This document shows, one piece after another, positions 28,384 through 38,076 of a DNA stretch of 64,000 nt. This stretch comes from Vibrio variabilis. Its GTDB lineage: Bacteria; Pseudomonadota; Gammaproteobacteria; Enterobacterales; Vibrionaceae. A model generated the notes under the pieces. That model saw only the letters and a program-made list of their open reading frames with translations. It did not search any database and was not told where the DNA came from. A program made the translations under genes and the position numbers. Location of the stretch: assembly GCF_003263785.1 (NCBI RefSeq), contig NZ_JYJK01000139.1, positions 1 through 64,000 of the forward strand, in the 5' to 3' direction. Positions within the stretch are counted from its first letter, which is position 1. Every line of letters starts with the position of its first letter.

Positions 28384-30005
28384 ATGGATTCTCAACGTAA
28401 TATTCTGTTAATCGGTTTGGCTTTGGTTTCTTTTTTGCTGTTCCAACAATGGCAATCTTATAAGAATCCAGCGCCAGTTCCGACTCAGCAGACGCAAAGC
28501 AGTACTCTACCTGCGCCATCTTTCGCTGATGAGCATGATCCTGCACCAGGCCACACAACAGCGGCCGCAGATAAAATCATCACAGTGAAAACCGACGTAC
28601 TGACCCTAGGTGTCACAACTGTGGGCGGTGATGTTGTTACCGCAAACCTAAACGAGTACGCAACCGAGTTGGAATCTAGCGACCCGTTTGAGCTACTAAA
28701 AGACTCACAAGGTCACCAGTTTATTGCTCAAAGTGGTCTGGTAGGCCCTCAAGGTATCGACCTTAGCAGCACAAGCCGTCCAGCTTACTCAGTATCTGCA
28801 GACAGCTTCACGCTGGCTGACGGTCAAGACGAGCTACGTGTACCAATGACATTCGAAGCGAATGGCATCAGCTACACCAAAACCTTCATTCTAAAACGTG
28901 GCAAATACGACATTGATGTTGAATACACGGTAAACAACAACTCTGGTCAAAATGCAACGTTCGGCATGTACGCTCACCTTCGTCAAAATCTTCAAGACAA
29001 AGGCGGCAGCATCACAATGCCAACCTACAATGGCGGTGCTTACTCAACTCAAGACACTCGCTACAAGAAATACAGCTTCGAAGATATGCAAGATCGCAAC
29101 CTGTCTCTTAACCTGACTGATGGTCAAGGTTGGGCAGCGATGATCCAGCACTACTTCGCAGCCGCGTGGATCCCACGTGAAGCACCAGGTACTAACCTTT
29201 ACACTCGCGTGATTGGTAACCTAGGTGATATCGGTGTTCGTATGCCAAACACGACGATTGCCGATGGCCAAGCAGCGACACTTACAGCAACGCTTTGGGC
29301 AGGTCCAAAACTGCAAGACGAAATGGCGGAAGTGGCCCCAAACCTAGACCTAGTAGTGGACTACGGCTGGCTATGGTTCATTGCGAAACCACTTCATACA
29401 CTACTGTCGTTCATTCAAGGTATTGTGGTGAACTGGGGTCTAGCTATCATCTGTTTGACCTTCATCGTACGTGGTGCGATGTACCCACTAACGAAAGCAC
29501 AGTACACCTCTATGGCGAAAATGCGTATGCTTCAGCTAAGCTGCAAGCAATGCGTGAGCGTATCGGCGACGACCGTCAGCGCATGAGCCAAGAGATGATG
29601 GAACTGTACAAGAAAGAGAAAGTTAACCCACTGGGTGGCTGTCTACCAATCTTGCTACAGATGCCTATTTTCATCGCTCTGTACTGGGCACTAATGGAAT
29701 CGGTTGAGCTTCGTCACTCACCATTCTTTGGTTGGATTCATGACCTTTCGGCTCAAGACCCATACTTCATTCTGCCTCTACTGATGGGCGCAAGTATGTT
29801 CCTGATCCAGAAGATGAGCCCAACGACGGTAACGGATCCAATGCAGCAGAAGATCATGACCTTTATGCCGGTTATGTTTACCTTCTTCTTCCTATGGTTC
29901 CCATCAGGTCTGGTTCTATACTGGTTGGTTTCTAACATCGTGACGCTTATCCAGCAAACGCTGATCTACCGAGCGCTCGAGAAGAAAGGTCTGCACTCTA
30001 AGTAG
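28384..30005 (+). CDS. yidC: membrane protein insertase YidC (frame broken once)
   Basis: YidC inserts and folds inner-membrane proteins alone or with SecYEG. It has an N-terminal membrane anchor (NILLIGLALVSFLLFQQW), a large periplasmic domain (about 30-340) and a five-helix core with PLTKAQYTSMAKM, NPLGGCLPILLQMPIFIALYW and the C-terminal LVSNIVTLIQQ. The frame breaks at 29536, where CAGCTAAG should be CAGCCTAAG, restoring MLQPKLQAMRERIGDDRQRM. Joined length is about 540 residues, as expected. Confidence 0.95.
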
Positions 30006-30026
30006 TCCAAACCGATTCGATTAAAT

Positions 30027-30055
30027 AAAAGGCGACCTTAGTGGTCGCCTTTTTC
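30027..30055 (+). terminator. terminator of rpmH-rnpA-yidD-yidC
   Basis: Stem GGCGACC / GGTCGCC (30031-30037 with 30043-30049), extended by A/T pairs, loop TTAGT, then TTTTTC; 21 bases after the yidC stop. Confidence 0.93.
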
Positions 30056-30103
30056 ATTGACCATGATTACAATTTGGCTAAAGCACGGCGAATAGGCAAT
30101 TCA

Positions 30104-31465
30104 ATGACAACAGACACCATTGTGGCACAAGCCACAGCCCCAGGCCGCGGTGGCGTGGGCATCATTCGCGTTTCTGGCCCTTTGGCTCAAGAAGTCGCAC
30201 AGCAAGTAACAGGCAAAACTCTCAAGCCTCGCTACGCTGACTACCTGCCATTCAAAGATGAGAATGGCGGCGAACTCGACCAAGGTATTGCGCTTTATTT
30301 CCCTAATCCGCACTCCTTTACCGGTGAAGATGTGCTTGAACTTCAAGGCCACGGTGGTCCTGTGGTTATGGATATGCTGATTAAACGTATTTTGCTCATT
30401 CCAGGTGTTCGCCCTGCAAGGCCAGGTGAGTTTAGTGAGCGTGCGTTCCTCAACGACAAAATGGACTTAACCCAAGCCGAGGCGATTGCCGACTTGATTG
30501 ATGCCAGTTCAGAAGAAGCGGCAAAATCAGCCCTGCAATCACTGCAAGGTCAGTTCTCGAAACGCATTCAAGTGCTGGTGGAATCACTCATCCATTTGCG
30601 CATCTATGTTGAGGCCGCGATTGACTTCCCTGAAGAAGAAATCGACTTCCTCGCCGACGGTAAAGTGGCGGGCGATCTGCAAACCATCATCGATAATCTC
30701 GATTCTGTGCGCAAAGAAGCCAACCAAGGCGCCATCATGCGTGAAGGCATGAAAGTGGTCATTGCTGGGCGCCCAAATGCGGGTAAATCAAGCCTACTCA
30801 ACGCCCTTTCTGGTAAAGAGTCAGCGATTGTGACTGATATTGCCGGCACCACTCGTGACGTTCTACGTGAGCACATCCATATTGATGGTATGCCACTGCA
30901 CATCATCGATACCGCAGGTCTGCGTGATGCGTCTGATGAAGTGGAACGCATTGGTATTGAGCGAGCTTGGGAAGAGATCGAGCAAGCAGACCGTGTATTA
31001 TTTATGGTTGATGGCACCACAACTGACGCAACGGATCCAAAAGAGATTTGGCCTGACTTTATTGATCGCTTACCTGAGTCCATCGGCATTACAGTGATCC
31101 GCAACAAGGTCGACGAAACCGGTGAAACACTGGGGATCTGCCACGTTAACGATCCGACGTTAATTCGCCTTTCTGCGCGCACAGGGGAAGGCGTACCCGC
31201 CCTTCGCGAGCACCTTAAGTCCATTATGGGCTTCTCTGGTGCCAGTGAAGGTGGCTTTATGGCTCGTCGCCGCCACCTTGATGCCTTGGAGCGTGCTGCC
31301 GAGCACCTTGATATTGGCCAGCAGCAGCTAGAAGGCTATATGGCGGGCGAAATTTTGGCAGAAGAGCTGCGCATTGCTCAGCAGCACTTGAATGAGATCA
31401 CCGGTGAGTTCAGCTCAGATGATCTACTCGGACGCATCTTCTCGTCTTTCTGTATTGGTAAATAA
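30104..31465 (+). CDS. mnmE: tRNA uridine-5-carboxymethylaminomethyl modification GTPase MnmE
   Basis: With MnmG, this K+-stimulated GTPase installs the cmnm5 group on U34 of several tRNAs. The N-terminal folate-binding domain (TIVAQATAPGRGGVGIIRVSG) is followed by helices and an inserted G domain with GRPNAGKSS, DIAGTTRD, DTAGLRD and NKVD. The C-terminus has the conserved FCIGK with the functional cysteine. The start at 30104 gives 453 residues; a longer frame upstream runs through the yidC terminator and is not credible. Confidence 0.96.
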   Translation: MTTDTIVAQATAPGRGGVGIIRVSGPLAQEVAQQVTGKTLKPRYADYLPFKDENGGELDQGIALYFPNPHSFTGEDVLELQGHGGPVVMDMLIKRILLIPGVRPARPGEFSERAFLNDKMDLTQAEAIADLIDASSEEAAKSALQSLQGQFSKRIQVLVESLIHLRIYVEAAIDFPEEEIDFLADGKVAGDLQTIIDNLDSVRKEANQGAIMREGMKVVIAGRPNAGKSSLLNALSGKESAIVTDIAGTTRDVLREHIHIDGMPLHIIDTAGLRDASDEVERIGIERAWEEIEQADRVLFMVDGTTTDATDPKEIWPDFIDRLPESIGITVIRNKVDETGETLGICHVNDPTLIRLSARTGEGVPALREHLKSIMGFSGASEGGFMARRRHLDALERAAEHLDIGQQQLEGYMAGEILAEELRIAQQHLNEITGEFSSDDLLGRIFSSFCIGK

Positions 31466-31488
31466 GCGGTATTGAAAAAGGAACATCA

Positions 31489-31926
31489 ATGATTCATATC
31501 ATCACAGGCAGTACACTTGGCGGCGCTGAGTACGTGGGCGACCACCTAAGTGATTTGCTGGTAGAGCAAGGTCTAGAGACCACCATACATAACCAACCAG
31601 AGCTCGCAGACATACCTGCACAAGGTACTTGGCTGGTTATCACCTCAACACACGGTGCGGGTGAATACCCAGATAACATTCAGCCATTTATTGCTGCGCT
31701 GCAAGCGACCCCACCTCGCATGTCTGAAGTCAAGTTTGCCGTGGTCGGTATTGGCGACTCTAGCTATGACACCTTCTGCGCGGCAGGCAAACACGCCTAC
31801 TCGCTACTTGAGGATATTGGTGGCACGCCACTGACGGACTGCTTGGAGATCGACATTCTCAACCATCCCGTGCCAGAAGATGCGGCGGAAGAATGGCTCA
31901 ATGAGCACCTGAGCAAGTTTCAATAG
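31489..31926 (+). CDS. mioC: flavodoxin-like protein MioC
   Basis: A 145-residue FMN-binding protein. The phosphate-binding loop is TGSTLGGAEYVGDHL (about residues 6-20), with THGAGEYPDNIQPF and GIGDSSYDTFCAAGK at the flavin site. The E. coli homologue is implicated in biotin synthesis. It precedes oriC and is transcribed towards it, as in E. coli. It is 23 bases after mnmE, so the two may share a transcript that ends at the terminator before oriC. Confidence 0.93.
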   Translation: MIHIITGSTLGGAEYVGDHLSDLLVEQGLETTIHNQPELADIPAQGTWLVITSTHGAGEYPDNIQPFIAALQATPPRMSEVKFAVVGIGDSSYDTFCAAGKHAYSLLEDIGGTPLTDCLEIDILNHPVPEDAAEEWLNEHLSKFQ

Positions 31927-31957
31927 ACACCCGTCTTATCAAACACCCTGCGTGTGA

Positions 31958-31987
31958 AAAAAGCGGCATAAGCCGCTTTTTTTGTAC
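31958..31987 (+). terminator. terminator between mioC and oriC
   Basis: Stem AAAAAGCGGC / GCCGCTTTTT (31958-31967 with 31972-31981), loop ATAA and a T-run. It should limit transcription from mioC into the origin. Confidence 0.93.
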
Positions 31988-32039
31988 CTGTGAGTAACTT
32001 TTTCTACCAAACAAAACTCAACTGCACATTATTTAACCT

Positions 32040-32330
32040 ATCATTCTGTGGATAAAACATGATCTTTTCGGTGAAAAACCTATATTTATCCAAAGAACAA
32101 GTTTTGATCGCCCCTTCCCTTGTGTATAAAATGCCATTTTGATCCCAGTTAATACAGCCCTAGATCAACACTAGATCACAACAATCGATCTCAAAAAGAT
32201 CCATGGTATTGTTGATCATTTTTGAGTTATCCACAGAGATCGTGGATCCTAATAATAGATCTAGTAAAAGATCATATATATAGATCTTATCTTTATATTC
32301 TTATTTCTTAGATCCAAAATGTTTTAAAAG
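32040..32330. other. oriC: chromosomal replication origin oriC (chromosome 1)
   Basis: This gene-free stretch between mioC and mnmG has perfect DnaA boxes TTATCCACA at 32055-32047 (minus) and 32227-32235 (plus) and TTATACACA at 32129-32121 (minus). A weaker TTATCCAAA is at 32086-32094. Fourteen GATC sites fall within 32061-32315, the mark of a Dam/SeqA-controlled origin. The mnmG-proximal side (32262-32310) is AT-rich with ATATATAGATCTTATCTTT and is the likely unwinding element. The order mioC, boxes, AT-rich region, mnmG equals that of E. coli oriC. Confidence 0.95.
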
Positions 32331-32413
32331 CGATTTTCTCAATACCAGAAAAGCGGTAGAATACCGCTCCTTTTGGTTTGTCTATTTTATCGATTGAATA
32401 CTGAGGTCGGTTC

Positions 32414-34309
32414 ATGCTTTATCACGAAACATTTGACGTCATCGTTGTAGGTGGCGGACATGCAGGAACGGAAGCCGCACTCGCATCTGCTCGCACAGGG
32501 CAAAAAACACTTCTGCTAACGCACAACATTGATACGTTGGGCCAGATGTCATGCAACCCAGCAATTGGTGGCATTGGTAAAGGTCACTTAGTTAAGGAAG
32601 TCGATGCTATGGGTGGTCTAATGGCTGAAGCCATCGATCATGCTGGTATTCAGTTCCGTACGCTCAATGCCTCTAAGGGCCCTGCAGTTCGTGCCACTCG
32701 CGCGCAAGCAGATCGTGCGCTTTACAAAGCGTATGTGCGTCATGCTCTTGAAAACACACCAAACCTGACACTATTCCAACAGTCTGTCGATGACTTGATC
32801 GTAGAACAAGATCAAGTACGCGGTGTCGTCACCGAGATGGGACTTAAGTTCCACGCACAGTCTGTTGTTCTCACTGTGGGTACCTTCCTAGGTGGTAAGA
32901 TCCACATTGGTATGGAAAGCTCATCGGGTGGTCGTATGGGCGATCAACCTTCCATTGCGCTTGCTCGTCGTCTTCGAGAGTTGCCATTTAGAGTGGATCG
33001 CTTGAAAACAGGCACACCACCGCGCATCGATGCTCGCAGTGTGAACTTCTCTGAACTTGAAGTACAACATGGTGACAACCCAACACCTGTATTTTCATTC
33101 ATGGGTCAACGCACCCAGCACCCAACGCAGATCCCATGCTTCATTACGCACACCAATGAAAGCACTCATGAAGTGATCCGCAATAACCTTGATCGTAGCC
33201 CAATGTATGCCGGTGTGATCGAAGGTATTGGCCCGCGCTATTGTCCATCGATTGAAGACAAAGTGATGCGTTTTGCCGATAAGAACAGCCACCAGATCTT
33301 TATTGAACCTGAAGGTTTGACGACTCACGAGCTGTATCCAAATGGTATTTCAACCAGTTTGCCGTTCGATGTTCAGGTGCAAATCGTTCGTTCGATGAAA
33401 GGCTTCGAAAATGCGCACATCGTTCGTCCTGGCTATGCCATTGAGTACGATTTCTTCGATCCACGCGATTTGAAGCAAACCTACGAAACCAAATTTATCT
33501 CAGGTCTGTTCTTTGCTGGACAAATCAACGGTACAACAGGCTATGAGGAAGCAGCTGCGCAAGGCTTGATGGCCGGTCTGAATGCAAGCTTGTACTCACA
33601 AGGCAAAGAGGGCTGGAGCCCACGTCGCGACCAAGCTTACATGGGCGTTCTGATTGATGACCTATCAACGATGGGGACTAAAGAGCCGTACCGTATGTTT
33701 ACCTCTCGCGCGGAGTACCGTTTGTTGCTGCGTGAAGACAATGCCGATATTCGTCTGACCGAAAAAGCCCATGAGCTAGGTTTGATCAACGAACAACGTT
33801 GGAGCCGTTTCAACGAGAAAATGGACAATATGGCCAAAGAGCGCCAGCGCCTGAAAGAGACATGGATTAATCCAAAATCGCAAGGGGTTGAAGCACTGAA
33901 TACTCTGCTAAAAACGCCGATTTCTCGTGAAGCAAGTGGTGAAGATCTATTGCGTCGCCCAGAGCTAACCTATGCACAGTTAACGGCGCTTGATACGTTC
34001 GCTCCGGCTCTTGAAGATAGCCAAGCAAGTGAACAAGTCGAGATCCAAGTGAAATACGAAGGCTACATTCAGAGACAGCAAGACGAGATCGAAAAGTCGC
34101 TGCGTCACGAAAATACTAAGATCCCAGCGGATCTCGATTACAGTGATGTTAAAGGACTCTCTAACGAAGTGGTGGCCAAGCTAACGGAAGCCAAGCCGGA
34201 AACGATCGGTATTGCGTCACGTATTTCAGGCATTACGCCAGCGGCGATCTCAATCCTGTTGGTGTATTTGAAGAAACAAGGCGTGCTTAAAAAAGGTGAA
34301 GCTGCGTGA
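32414..34309 (+). CDS. mnmG: tRNA uridine-5-carboxymethylaminomethyl modification enzyme MnmG (GidA)
   Basis: This FAD- and NADH-dependent partner of MnmE modifies tRNA wobble uridines. The 631 residues start with the dinucleotide-binding loop VIVVGGGHAGTEAALAS. They contain MSCNPAIGGIGKGHLVKE, the second nucleotide motif GLFFAGQINGTTGYEEAAAQG and the C-terminal helical MnmE-binding domain ending near SRISGITPAAISILLVYLKK. The frame is intact. It is the first gene to the right of oriC and overlaps rsmG by 4 bases. Confidence 0.97.
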   Translation: MLYHETFDVIVVGGGHAGTEAALASARTGQKTLLLTHNIDTLGQMSCNPAIGGIGKGHLVKEVDAMGGLMAEAIDHAGIQFRTLNASKGPAVRATRAQADRALYKAYVRHALENTPNLTLFQQSVDDLIVEQDQVRGVVTEMGLKFHAQSVVLTVGTFLGGKIHIGMESSSGGRMGDQPSIALARRLRELPFRVDRLKTGTPPRIDARSVNFSELEVQHGDNPTPVFSFMGQRTQHPTQIPCFITHTNESTHEVIRNNLDRSPMYAGVIEGIGPRYCPSIEDKVMRFADKNSHQIFIEPEGLTTHELYPNGISTSLPFDVQVQIVRSMKGFENAHIVRPGYAIEYDFFDPRDLKQTYETKFISGLFFAGQINGTTGYEEAAAQGLMAGLNASLYSQGKEGWSPRRDQAYMGVLIDDLSTMGTKEPYRMFTSRAEYRLLLREDNADIRLTEKAHELGLINEQRWSRFNEKMDNMAKERQRLKETWINPKSQGVEALNTLLKTPISREASGEDLLRRPELTYAQLTALDTFAPALEDSQASEQVEIQVKYEGYIQRQQDEIEKSLRHENTKIPADLDYSDVKGLSNEVVAKLTEAKPETIGIASRISGITPAAISILLVYLKKQGVLKKGEAA

Positions 34310-34938
34310 GCAACTTAAGAGTAAAACTTGATCAACTTATCGCAGAGACCTCATTAGAGGTCTCTGAACTTCAACGTGAACAGCTTGTCGGTTACGTTCA
34401 GCTTCTTGACAAGTGGAACAAAGCTTACAACTTGACCTCGGTTCGCCGTCCTGAAGAGATGTTAGTGAAACATATTCTTGATAGCATCATCGTGGGTGAG
34501 CACCTTGAGGGTGAGCGTTTTATCGATGTCGGCACAGGCCCTGGATTACCAGGTGTCCCGCTCGCTATCATGCATCCTACTAAGTCATTCACACTGCTTG
34601 ATAGCCTTGGCAAGCGAATTCGTTTCATTAAGCAGGTTGCGCACGAACTGAAGATTAAAAATGTCAGTCCAGTCCAATCTCGAGTGGAAGAATTTGACGC
34701 GGGAGAAGGCTTTGATGGAGTATTGAGTCGTGCATTTGCGTCGATGACAGACATGGTTAACTGGTGTAAGCATTTACCAAAACCTGAGTCTGGTCGCTTT
34801 TATGCTTTAAAGGGTCAACTCCATGATCAGGAGATCGCTGAGCTGCCGTCGTGGTGTTCTGTGATCGAAATCAAACCTTTGCAAGTTCCTGAGTTGGAAG
34901 GTGACCGTCATCTTGTAATCTTATCCAAGAAGGGATAA
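34306..34938 (+). CDS. rsmG: 16S rRNA (guanine527-N7)-methyltransferase RsmG
   Basis: RsmG methylates G527 of 16S rRNA using S-adenosylmethionine. The SAM-binding loop FIDVGTGPGLPGVPLAI (about 67-83) and FTLLDSLGKRIRFIKQV are clear, with the catalytic region LSRAFASMTDMVNWCKHL. The length of 210 residues is standard. It overlaps the mnmG stop and is followed after 13 bases by parA, so mnmG-rsmG-parA-parB probably form one operon. Confidence 0.95.
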   Translation: MSNLRVKLDQLIAETSLEVSELQREQLVGYVQLLDKWNKAYNLTSVRRPEEMLVKHILDSIIVGEHLEGERFIDVGTGPGLPGVPLAIMHPTKSFTLLDSLGKRIRFIKQVAHELKIKNVSPVQSRVEEFDAGEGFDGVLSRAFASMTDMVNWCKHLPKPESGRFYALKGQLHDQEIAELPSWCSVIEIKPLQVPELEGDRHLVILSKKG

Positions 34939-34951
34939 CGGAGAGCTTGTC

Positions 34952-35725
34952 GTGGGAAAAATTGTCGCTATCGCGAACCAGAAAGGTGGAGTTGGAAAGA
35001 CGACCACTTGTATTAACTTAGCTGCCTCGATGGCGGCGACAAAGCGTAAAGTGTTGGTGATTGACCTCGATCCACAAGGCAATGCGACAATGGCCAGTGG
35101 GGTCGATAAGTATCAGGTTGAAACAACTGCTTACGATTTGCTGGTTGATGAGCTACCTTTTGAGCAAGTGGTGTGCACCGATACCTCTGGCCAATTTGAC
35201 CTAATTGCAGCGAACGGGGACGTAACGGCTGCAGAAATCAAGCTTATGGAGGTGTTTGCGCGCGAAGTTCGCTTAAAGCATGCGCTAACGCCAATCCGTG
35301 ATAACTATGATTTCATCTTTATCGATTGTCCTCCCTCTTTGAACCTACTTACAATTAACGCGATGGCTGCAGCAGACTCTGTGCTTGTGCCGATGCAATG
35401 TGAGTATTTTGCTCTGGAAGGTCTAACCGCGCTGATGGATACCATCAGTAAGCTGGCGGCGGTGGTCAACGAAAACCTTAAGATTGAAGGTTTGCTTCGT
35501 ACCATGTATGACCCACGAAACCGTTTAGCCAACGAAGTTTCAGAGCAATTGAAAAAACACTTCGGCGACAAAGTTTACCGAACCGTTATCCCTAGGAACG
35601 TACGCCTCGCAGAGGCACCGAGCCACGGCAAACCCGCGATGTACTACGATAAGTACTCCGCGGGAGCAAAAGCGTATTTAGCGCTGGCTGGTGAGATGCT
35701 ACGACGAGAAGAAGTAACGGCTTAA
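34952..35725 (+). CDS. parA: chromosome partitioning ATPase ParA (Soj)
   Basis: A 257-residue deviant Walker ATPase that forms a nucleoid-bound gradient to move ParB-parS complexes. Walker A is QKGGVGKTT near residue 10, with VIDLDPQGNATMASG and FIFIDCPPSLNLLT (Walker B). The start is GTG at 34952. It lies directly upstream of parB and about 2.6 kb from oriC, as expected for the chromosome 1 ParABS system. Confidence 0.95.
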   Translation: MGKIVAIANQKGGVGKTTTCINLAASMAATKRKVLVIDLDPQGNATMASGVDKYQVETTAYDLLVDELPFEQVVCTDTSGQFDLIAANGDVTAAEIKLMEVFAREVRLKHALTPIRDNYDFIFIDCPPSLNLLTINAMAAADSVLVPMQCEYFALEGLTALMDTISKLAAVVNENLKIEGLLRTMYDPRNRLANEVSEQLKKHFGDKVYRTVIPRNVRLAEAPSHGKPAMYYDKYSAGAKAYLALAGEMLRREEVTA

Positions 35726-35745
35726 CGCTCTTAAGGAAAGATTCG

Positions 35746-36627
35746 ATGTCTAAACGTGGTTTAGGGAAAGGACTAGACGCCCTGCTGTCGACTAGTTCGC
35801 TTGCACGAGAAAAGCAGCAGGTGGCAACTCAAAGTCAGACGCTTTCCAGTGATGGACAGCTTACTGAACTGTCAATTAACAGCCTTCGACCAGGTATTTA
35901 TCAGCCAAGAAAAGATATGGCGCCTGAAGCACTGGAAGAGCTGGCTGCATCCATCCAATCTCAAGGTATTATCCAACCGATTGTTGTACGAAATGTCGGA
36001 CACGATCAATTTGAGATCATCGCCGGTGAACGCCGTTGGCGTGCCGCTCGACAAGCGGGATTAAAAATGGTCCCTTGCTTGGTGAAAAATGTCCAAGATC
36101 GCGCGGCGGTAGCGATGGCGCTGATCGAAAATATTCAACGTGAAGATCTCAATGCTATCGAGGAAGCTCAAGCGCTTGAGCGTTTGCAAGATGAGTTTGA
36201 ACTCACCCACCAGCAGGTCGCGGATGTGATTGGTAAGTCACGAACCGCAGTCAGTAACCTGCTGAGGCTTAATCAACTCGAAGCACCAGTGAAAAAACTG
36301 GTAGAGAGCAAACAAATCGATATGGGTCATGCTCGTGCTCTGCTCGCGCTCGAAGGGGATGTGCAGTGCGAGATCGCACAAACTGTCGCGAAAAAGCAGC
36401 TCACTGTACGACAGACTGAAGACTTAGTGAAAAAGTGCTTAAAACCGAACTCTTCCGAGAAAAAACAGTCAGAAGACCGTGATGCACAAGAAATTTCGCT
36501 ACGTTTGAGTGAAAAACTCGGCGCGAAAGTGTCTTTGGTAAGAAACGCGAGTGGAAAAGCCAAGGTGACGATAAGTCTTGATGAACCTCACAAATTGGAG
36601 CAACTTATTGCCAAGCTTGAGAGCTAA
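35746..36627 (+). CDS. parB: chromosome partitioning protein ParB (Spo0J)
   Basis: ParB binds parS and spreads as a CTP-dependent clamp. The 293 residues begin SKRGLGKGLDALL. The N-terminal CTPase domain shows IYQPRKDM, SIQSQGIIQPIVVR and the GERRWRAARQAG box, then NIQREDLNAIEEAQAL. A helix-turn-helix follows (about 160-190: LTHQQVADVIGKSRTAVSNLLRL) and a C-terminal dimerisation domain. It is 20 bases after parA. Confidence 0.95.
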   Translation: MSKRGLGKGLDALLSTSSLAREKQQVATQSQTLSSDGQLTELSINSLRPGIYQPRKDMAPEALEELAASIQSQGIIQPIVVRNVGHDQFEIIAGERRWRAARQAGLKMVPCLVKNVQDRAAVAMALIENIQREDLNAIEEAQALERLQDEFELTHQQVADVIGKSRTAVSNLLRLNQLEAPVKKLVESKQIDMGHARALLALEGDVQCEIAQTVAKKQLTVRQTEDLVKKCLKPNSSEKKQSEDRDAQEISLRLSEKLGAKVSLVRNASGKAKVTISLDEPHKLEQLIAKLES

Positions 36628-36636
36628 ATGAGATAA

Positions 36637-36650
36637 TTGACCTACATCAA
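36637..36650. promoter_or_regulatory. FNR-like site upstream of the atp operon
   Basis: TTGAC-CTAC-ATCAA fits the FNR consensus TTGAT-N4-ATCAA at nine of ten defined positions. It lies about 75 bases upstream of the candidate -35 of the ATP synthase operon. Oxygen control of this operon is inference. Confidence 0.45.
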
Positions 36651-36724
36651 TTATTTATAAATGCAATTTATGTGCGAAAGTTATGGTTTTGTGAATGAAA
36701 GTGTATCTTTTTGATACGCTTTGA

Positions 36725-36752
36725 TTGCAATAACTTTGGTAGAAAGTATAAT
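36725..36752 (+). promoter_or_regulatory. promoter of the atp operon
   Basis: TTGCAA (36725-36730) and a perfect TATAAT (36747-36752) with a 16-base spacer, 66 bases upstream of atpI, in the 190-base gap after parB. Confidence 0.7.
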
Positions 36753-36817
36753 TTTCGCCAATCTCCCAGCACAGTAGTTATTAGGTGCAGTGTGGATAGA
36801 ACTAAAGGTAAGAATAC

Positions 36818-37207
36818 ATGGTAGCGGCATTAGCTAAACCAGGGCGAGCGCTTGCAAAGCGTTTGCTACTGATACAGGCCAGTGCGGTTGCGTTAGTAGC
36901 TGTTGGGATGACAGTGGCTGTAAATGCTGAGTGGGGAATTTCAGCGCTCATTGGTGGTGGCAGTTTTGTTATCGCAAATGCTGTTTTCGCGTTGTGCGCA
37001 TTTCTTTTTAGTGGGGCTCGAGCAGCAAAAAAAGTTGCCGCGTCTTTCTATGCGGGCGTCGCTCTGAAAATCCTTATTATAGCCTCCCTATTCTCAATAG
37101 CTTACATGTATATTCAGGTGGAAGTGATTCCCTTGAATCTCACATTTTTACTGGTCGTCTTAATTAACCTTATGGCTCCAGTAATTTTCGTTAACAACAA
37201 AAAATAG
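36818..37207 (+). CDS. atpI: ATP synthase protein I
   Basis: A 129-residue membrane protein with four hydrophobic segments (from about residues 16, 39, 77 and 103), first gene of the ATP synthase operon. It aids assembly of the c-ring and is not part of the final enzyme. Sequence conservation in this family is low; identification rests mainly on its position before atpB and its four-helix pattern. atpB starts 8 bases later. Confidence 0.9.
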   Translation: MVAALAKPGRALAKRLLLIQASAVALVAVGMTVAVNAEWGISALIGGGSFVIANAVFALCAFLFSGARAAKKVAASFYAGVALKILIIASLFSIAYMYIQVEVIPLNLTFLLVVLINLMAPVIFVNNKK

Positions 37208-37215
37208 GATGAGTT

Positions 37216-38019
37216 ATGGCTGCGCCAGGTGAAGCGCTAACATCGGCCGGATACATCACTCACCACTTGACCAACCTTTCACTAGGTAGCTTGGGTCTTG
37301 TGGACGAGTCGAGTTTCTGGAACGTACATATCGATAGCCTGTTTTTTTCTGTGCTTACTGGATTAATTTTCCTAGGAATTTTCCGTTCAGTAGCAAAGAA
37401 AGCAACAGCTGGTGTGCCGGGCAAACTGCAGTGTCTTGTTGAAATAATCGTGGAATTTGTCGATGAAAACGTCAAAGACACGTTTCATGGACGCAATGCA
37501 CTTATCGCGCCCCTAGCACTAACTATCTTCTGTTGGGTATTCTTGATGAACTTGATGGACCTTGTGCCTATCGACTTCATTCCTTATCCTGCAGAGCAGT
37601 TGGGTATCCCTTACTTGAAAGTGGTACCGACGACTGATGTCAATATCACCATGGCGATGGCGCTAGGTGTTTTTGCTCTGATGATTTACTACAGCATCAA
37701 AGTGAAAGGCCCAGTGGCATTTATCAAGGAGTTGACACTACACCCATTCAACAATCCAATCATGATCCCATTCAATATGCTTATCGAAGTGGTGTCTTTG
37801 CTTTCAAAGCCACTGTCTCTCGGCATGCGTCTGTTTGGTAACATGTTTGCGGGTGAAGTTGTTTTCATTCTTTGTGCGGCAATGCTGCCATGGTATTTAC
37901 AATGGATGGGCTCACTACCATGGGCGATATTCCATATTCTAGTTATTTTGATTCAGGCCTTCGTGTTTATGATGCTAACGATCGTTTATCTATCGATGGC
38001 TCACGAAGACAATCACTAA
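37216..38019 (+). CDS. atpB: ATP synthase Fo subunit a
   Basis: The stator membrane subunit that forms the proton half-channels against the c-ring. The diagnostic segment LSLGMRLFGNMFAGEVVF carries the essential arginine. The C-terminal helix HILVILIQAFVFMMLTIVYLSMAHE has the conserved glutamine. Length is 267 residues. Second gene in the operon. Confidence 0.97.
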   Translation: MAAPGEALTSAGYITHHLTNLSLGSLGLVDESSFWNVHIDSLFFSVLTGLIFLGIFRSVAKKATAGVPGKLQCLVEIIVEFVDENVKDTFHGRNALIAPLALTIFCWVFLMNLMDLVPIDFIPYPAEQLGIPYLKVVPTTDVNITMAMALGVFALMIYYSIKVKGPVAFIKELTLHPFNNPIMIPFNMLIEVVSLLSKPLSLGMRLFGNMFAGEVVFILCAAMLPWYLQWMGSLPWAIFHILVILIQAFVFMMLTIVYLSMAHEDNH

Positions 38020-38076
38020 TATTAACGCGTTTTATTTAGGCAAATTTTAGCCAACAACTATAAATTGGAGATAGTA

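Noticed and set aside
30041..30103. Longer N-terminus for mnmE
   Set aside because: The extension is translated from the yidC terminator and lacks similarity; the ATG at 30104 gives the family N-terminus.
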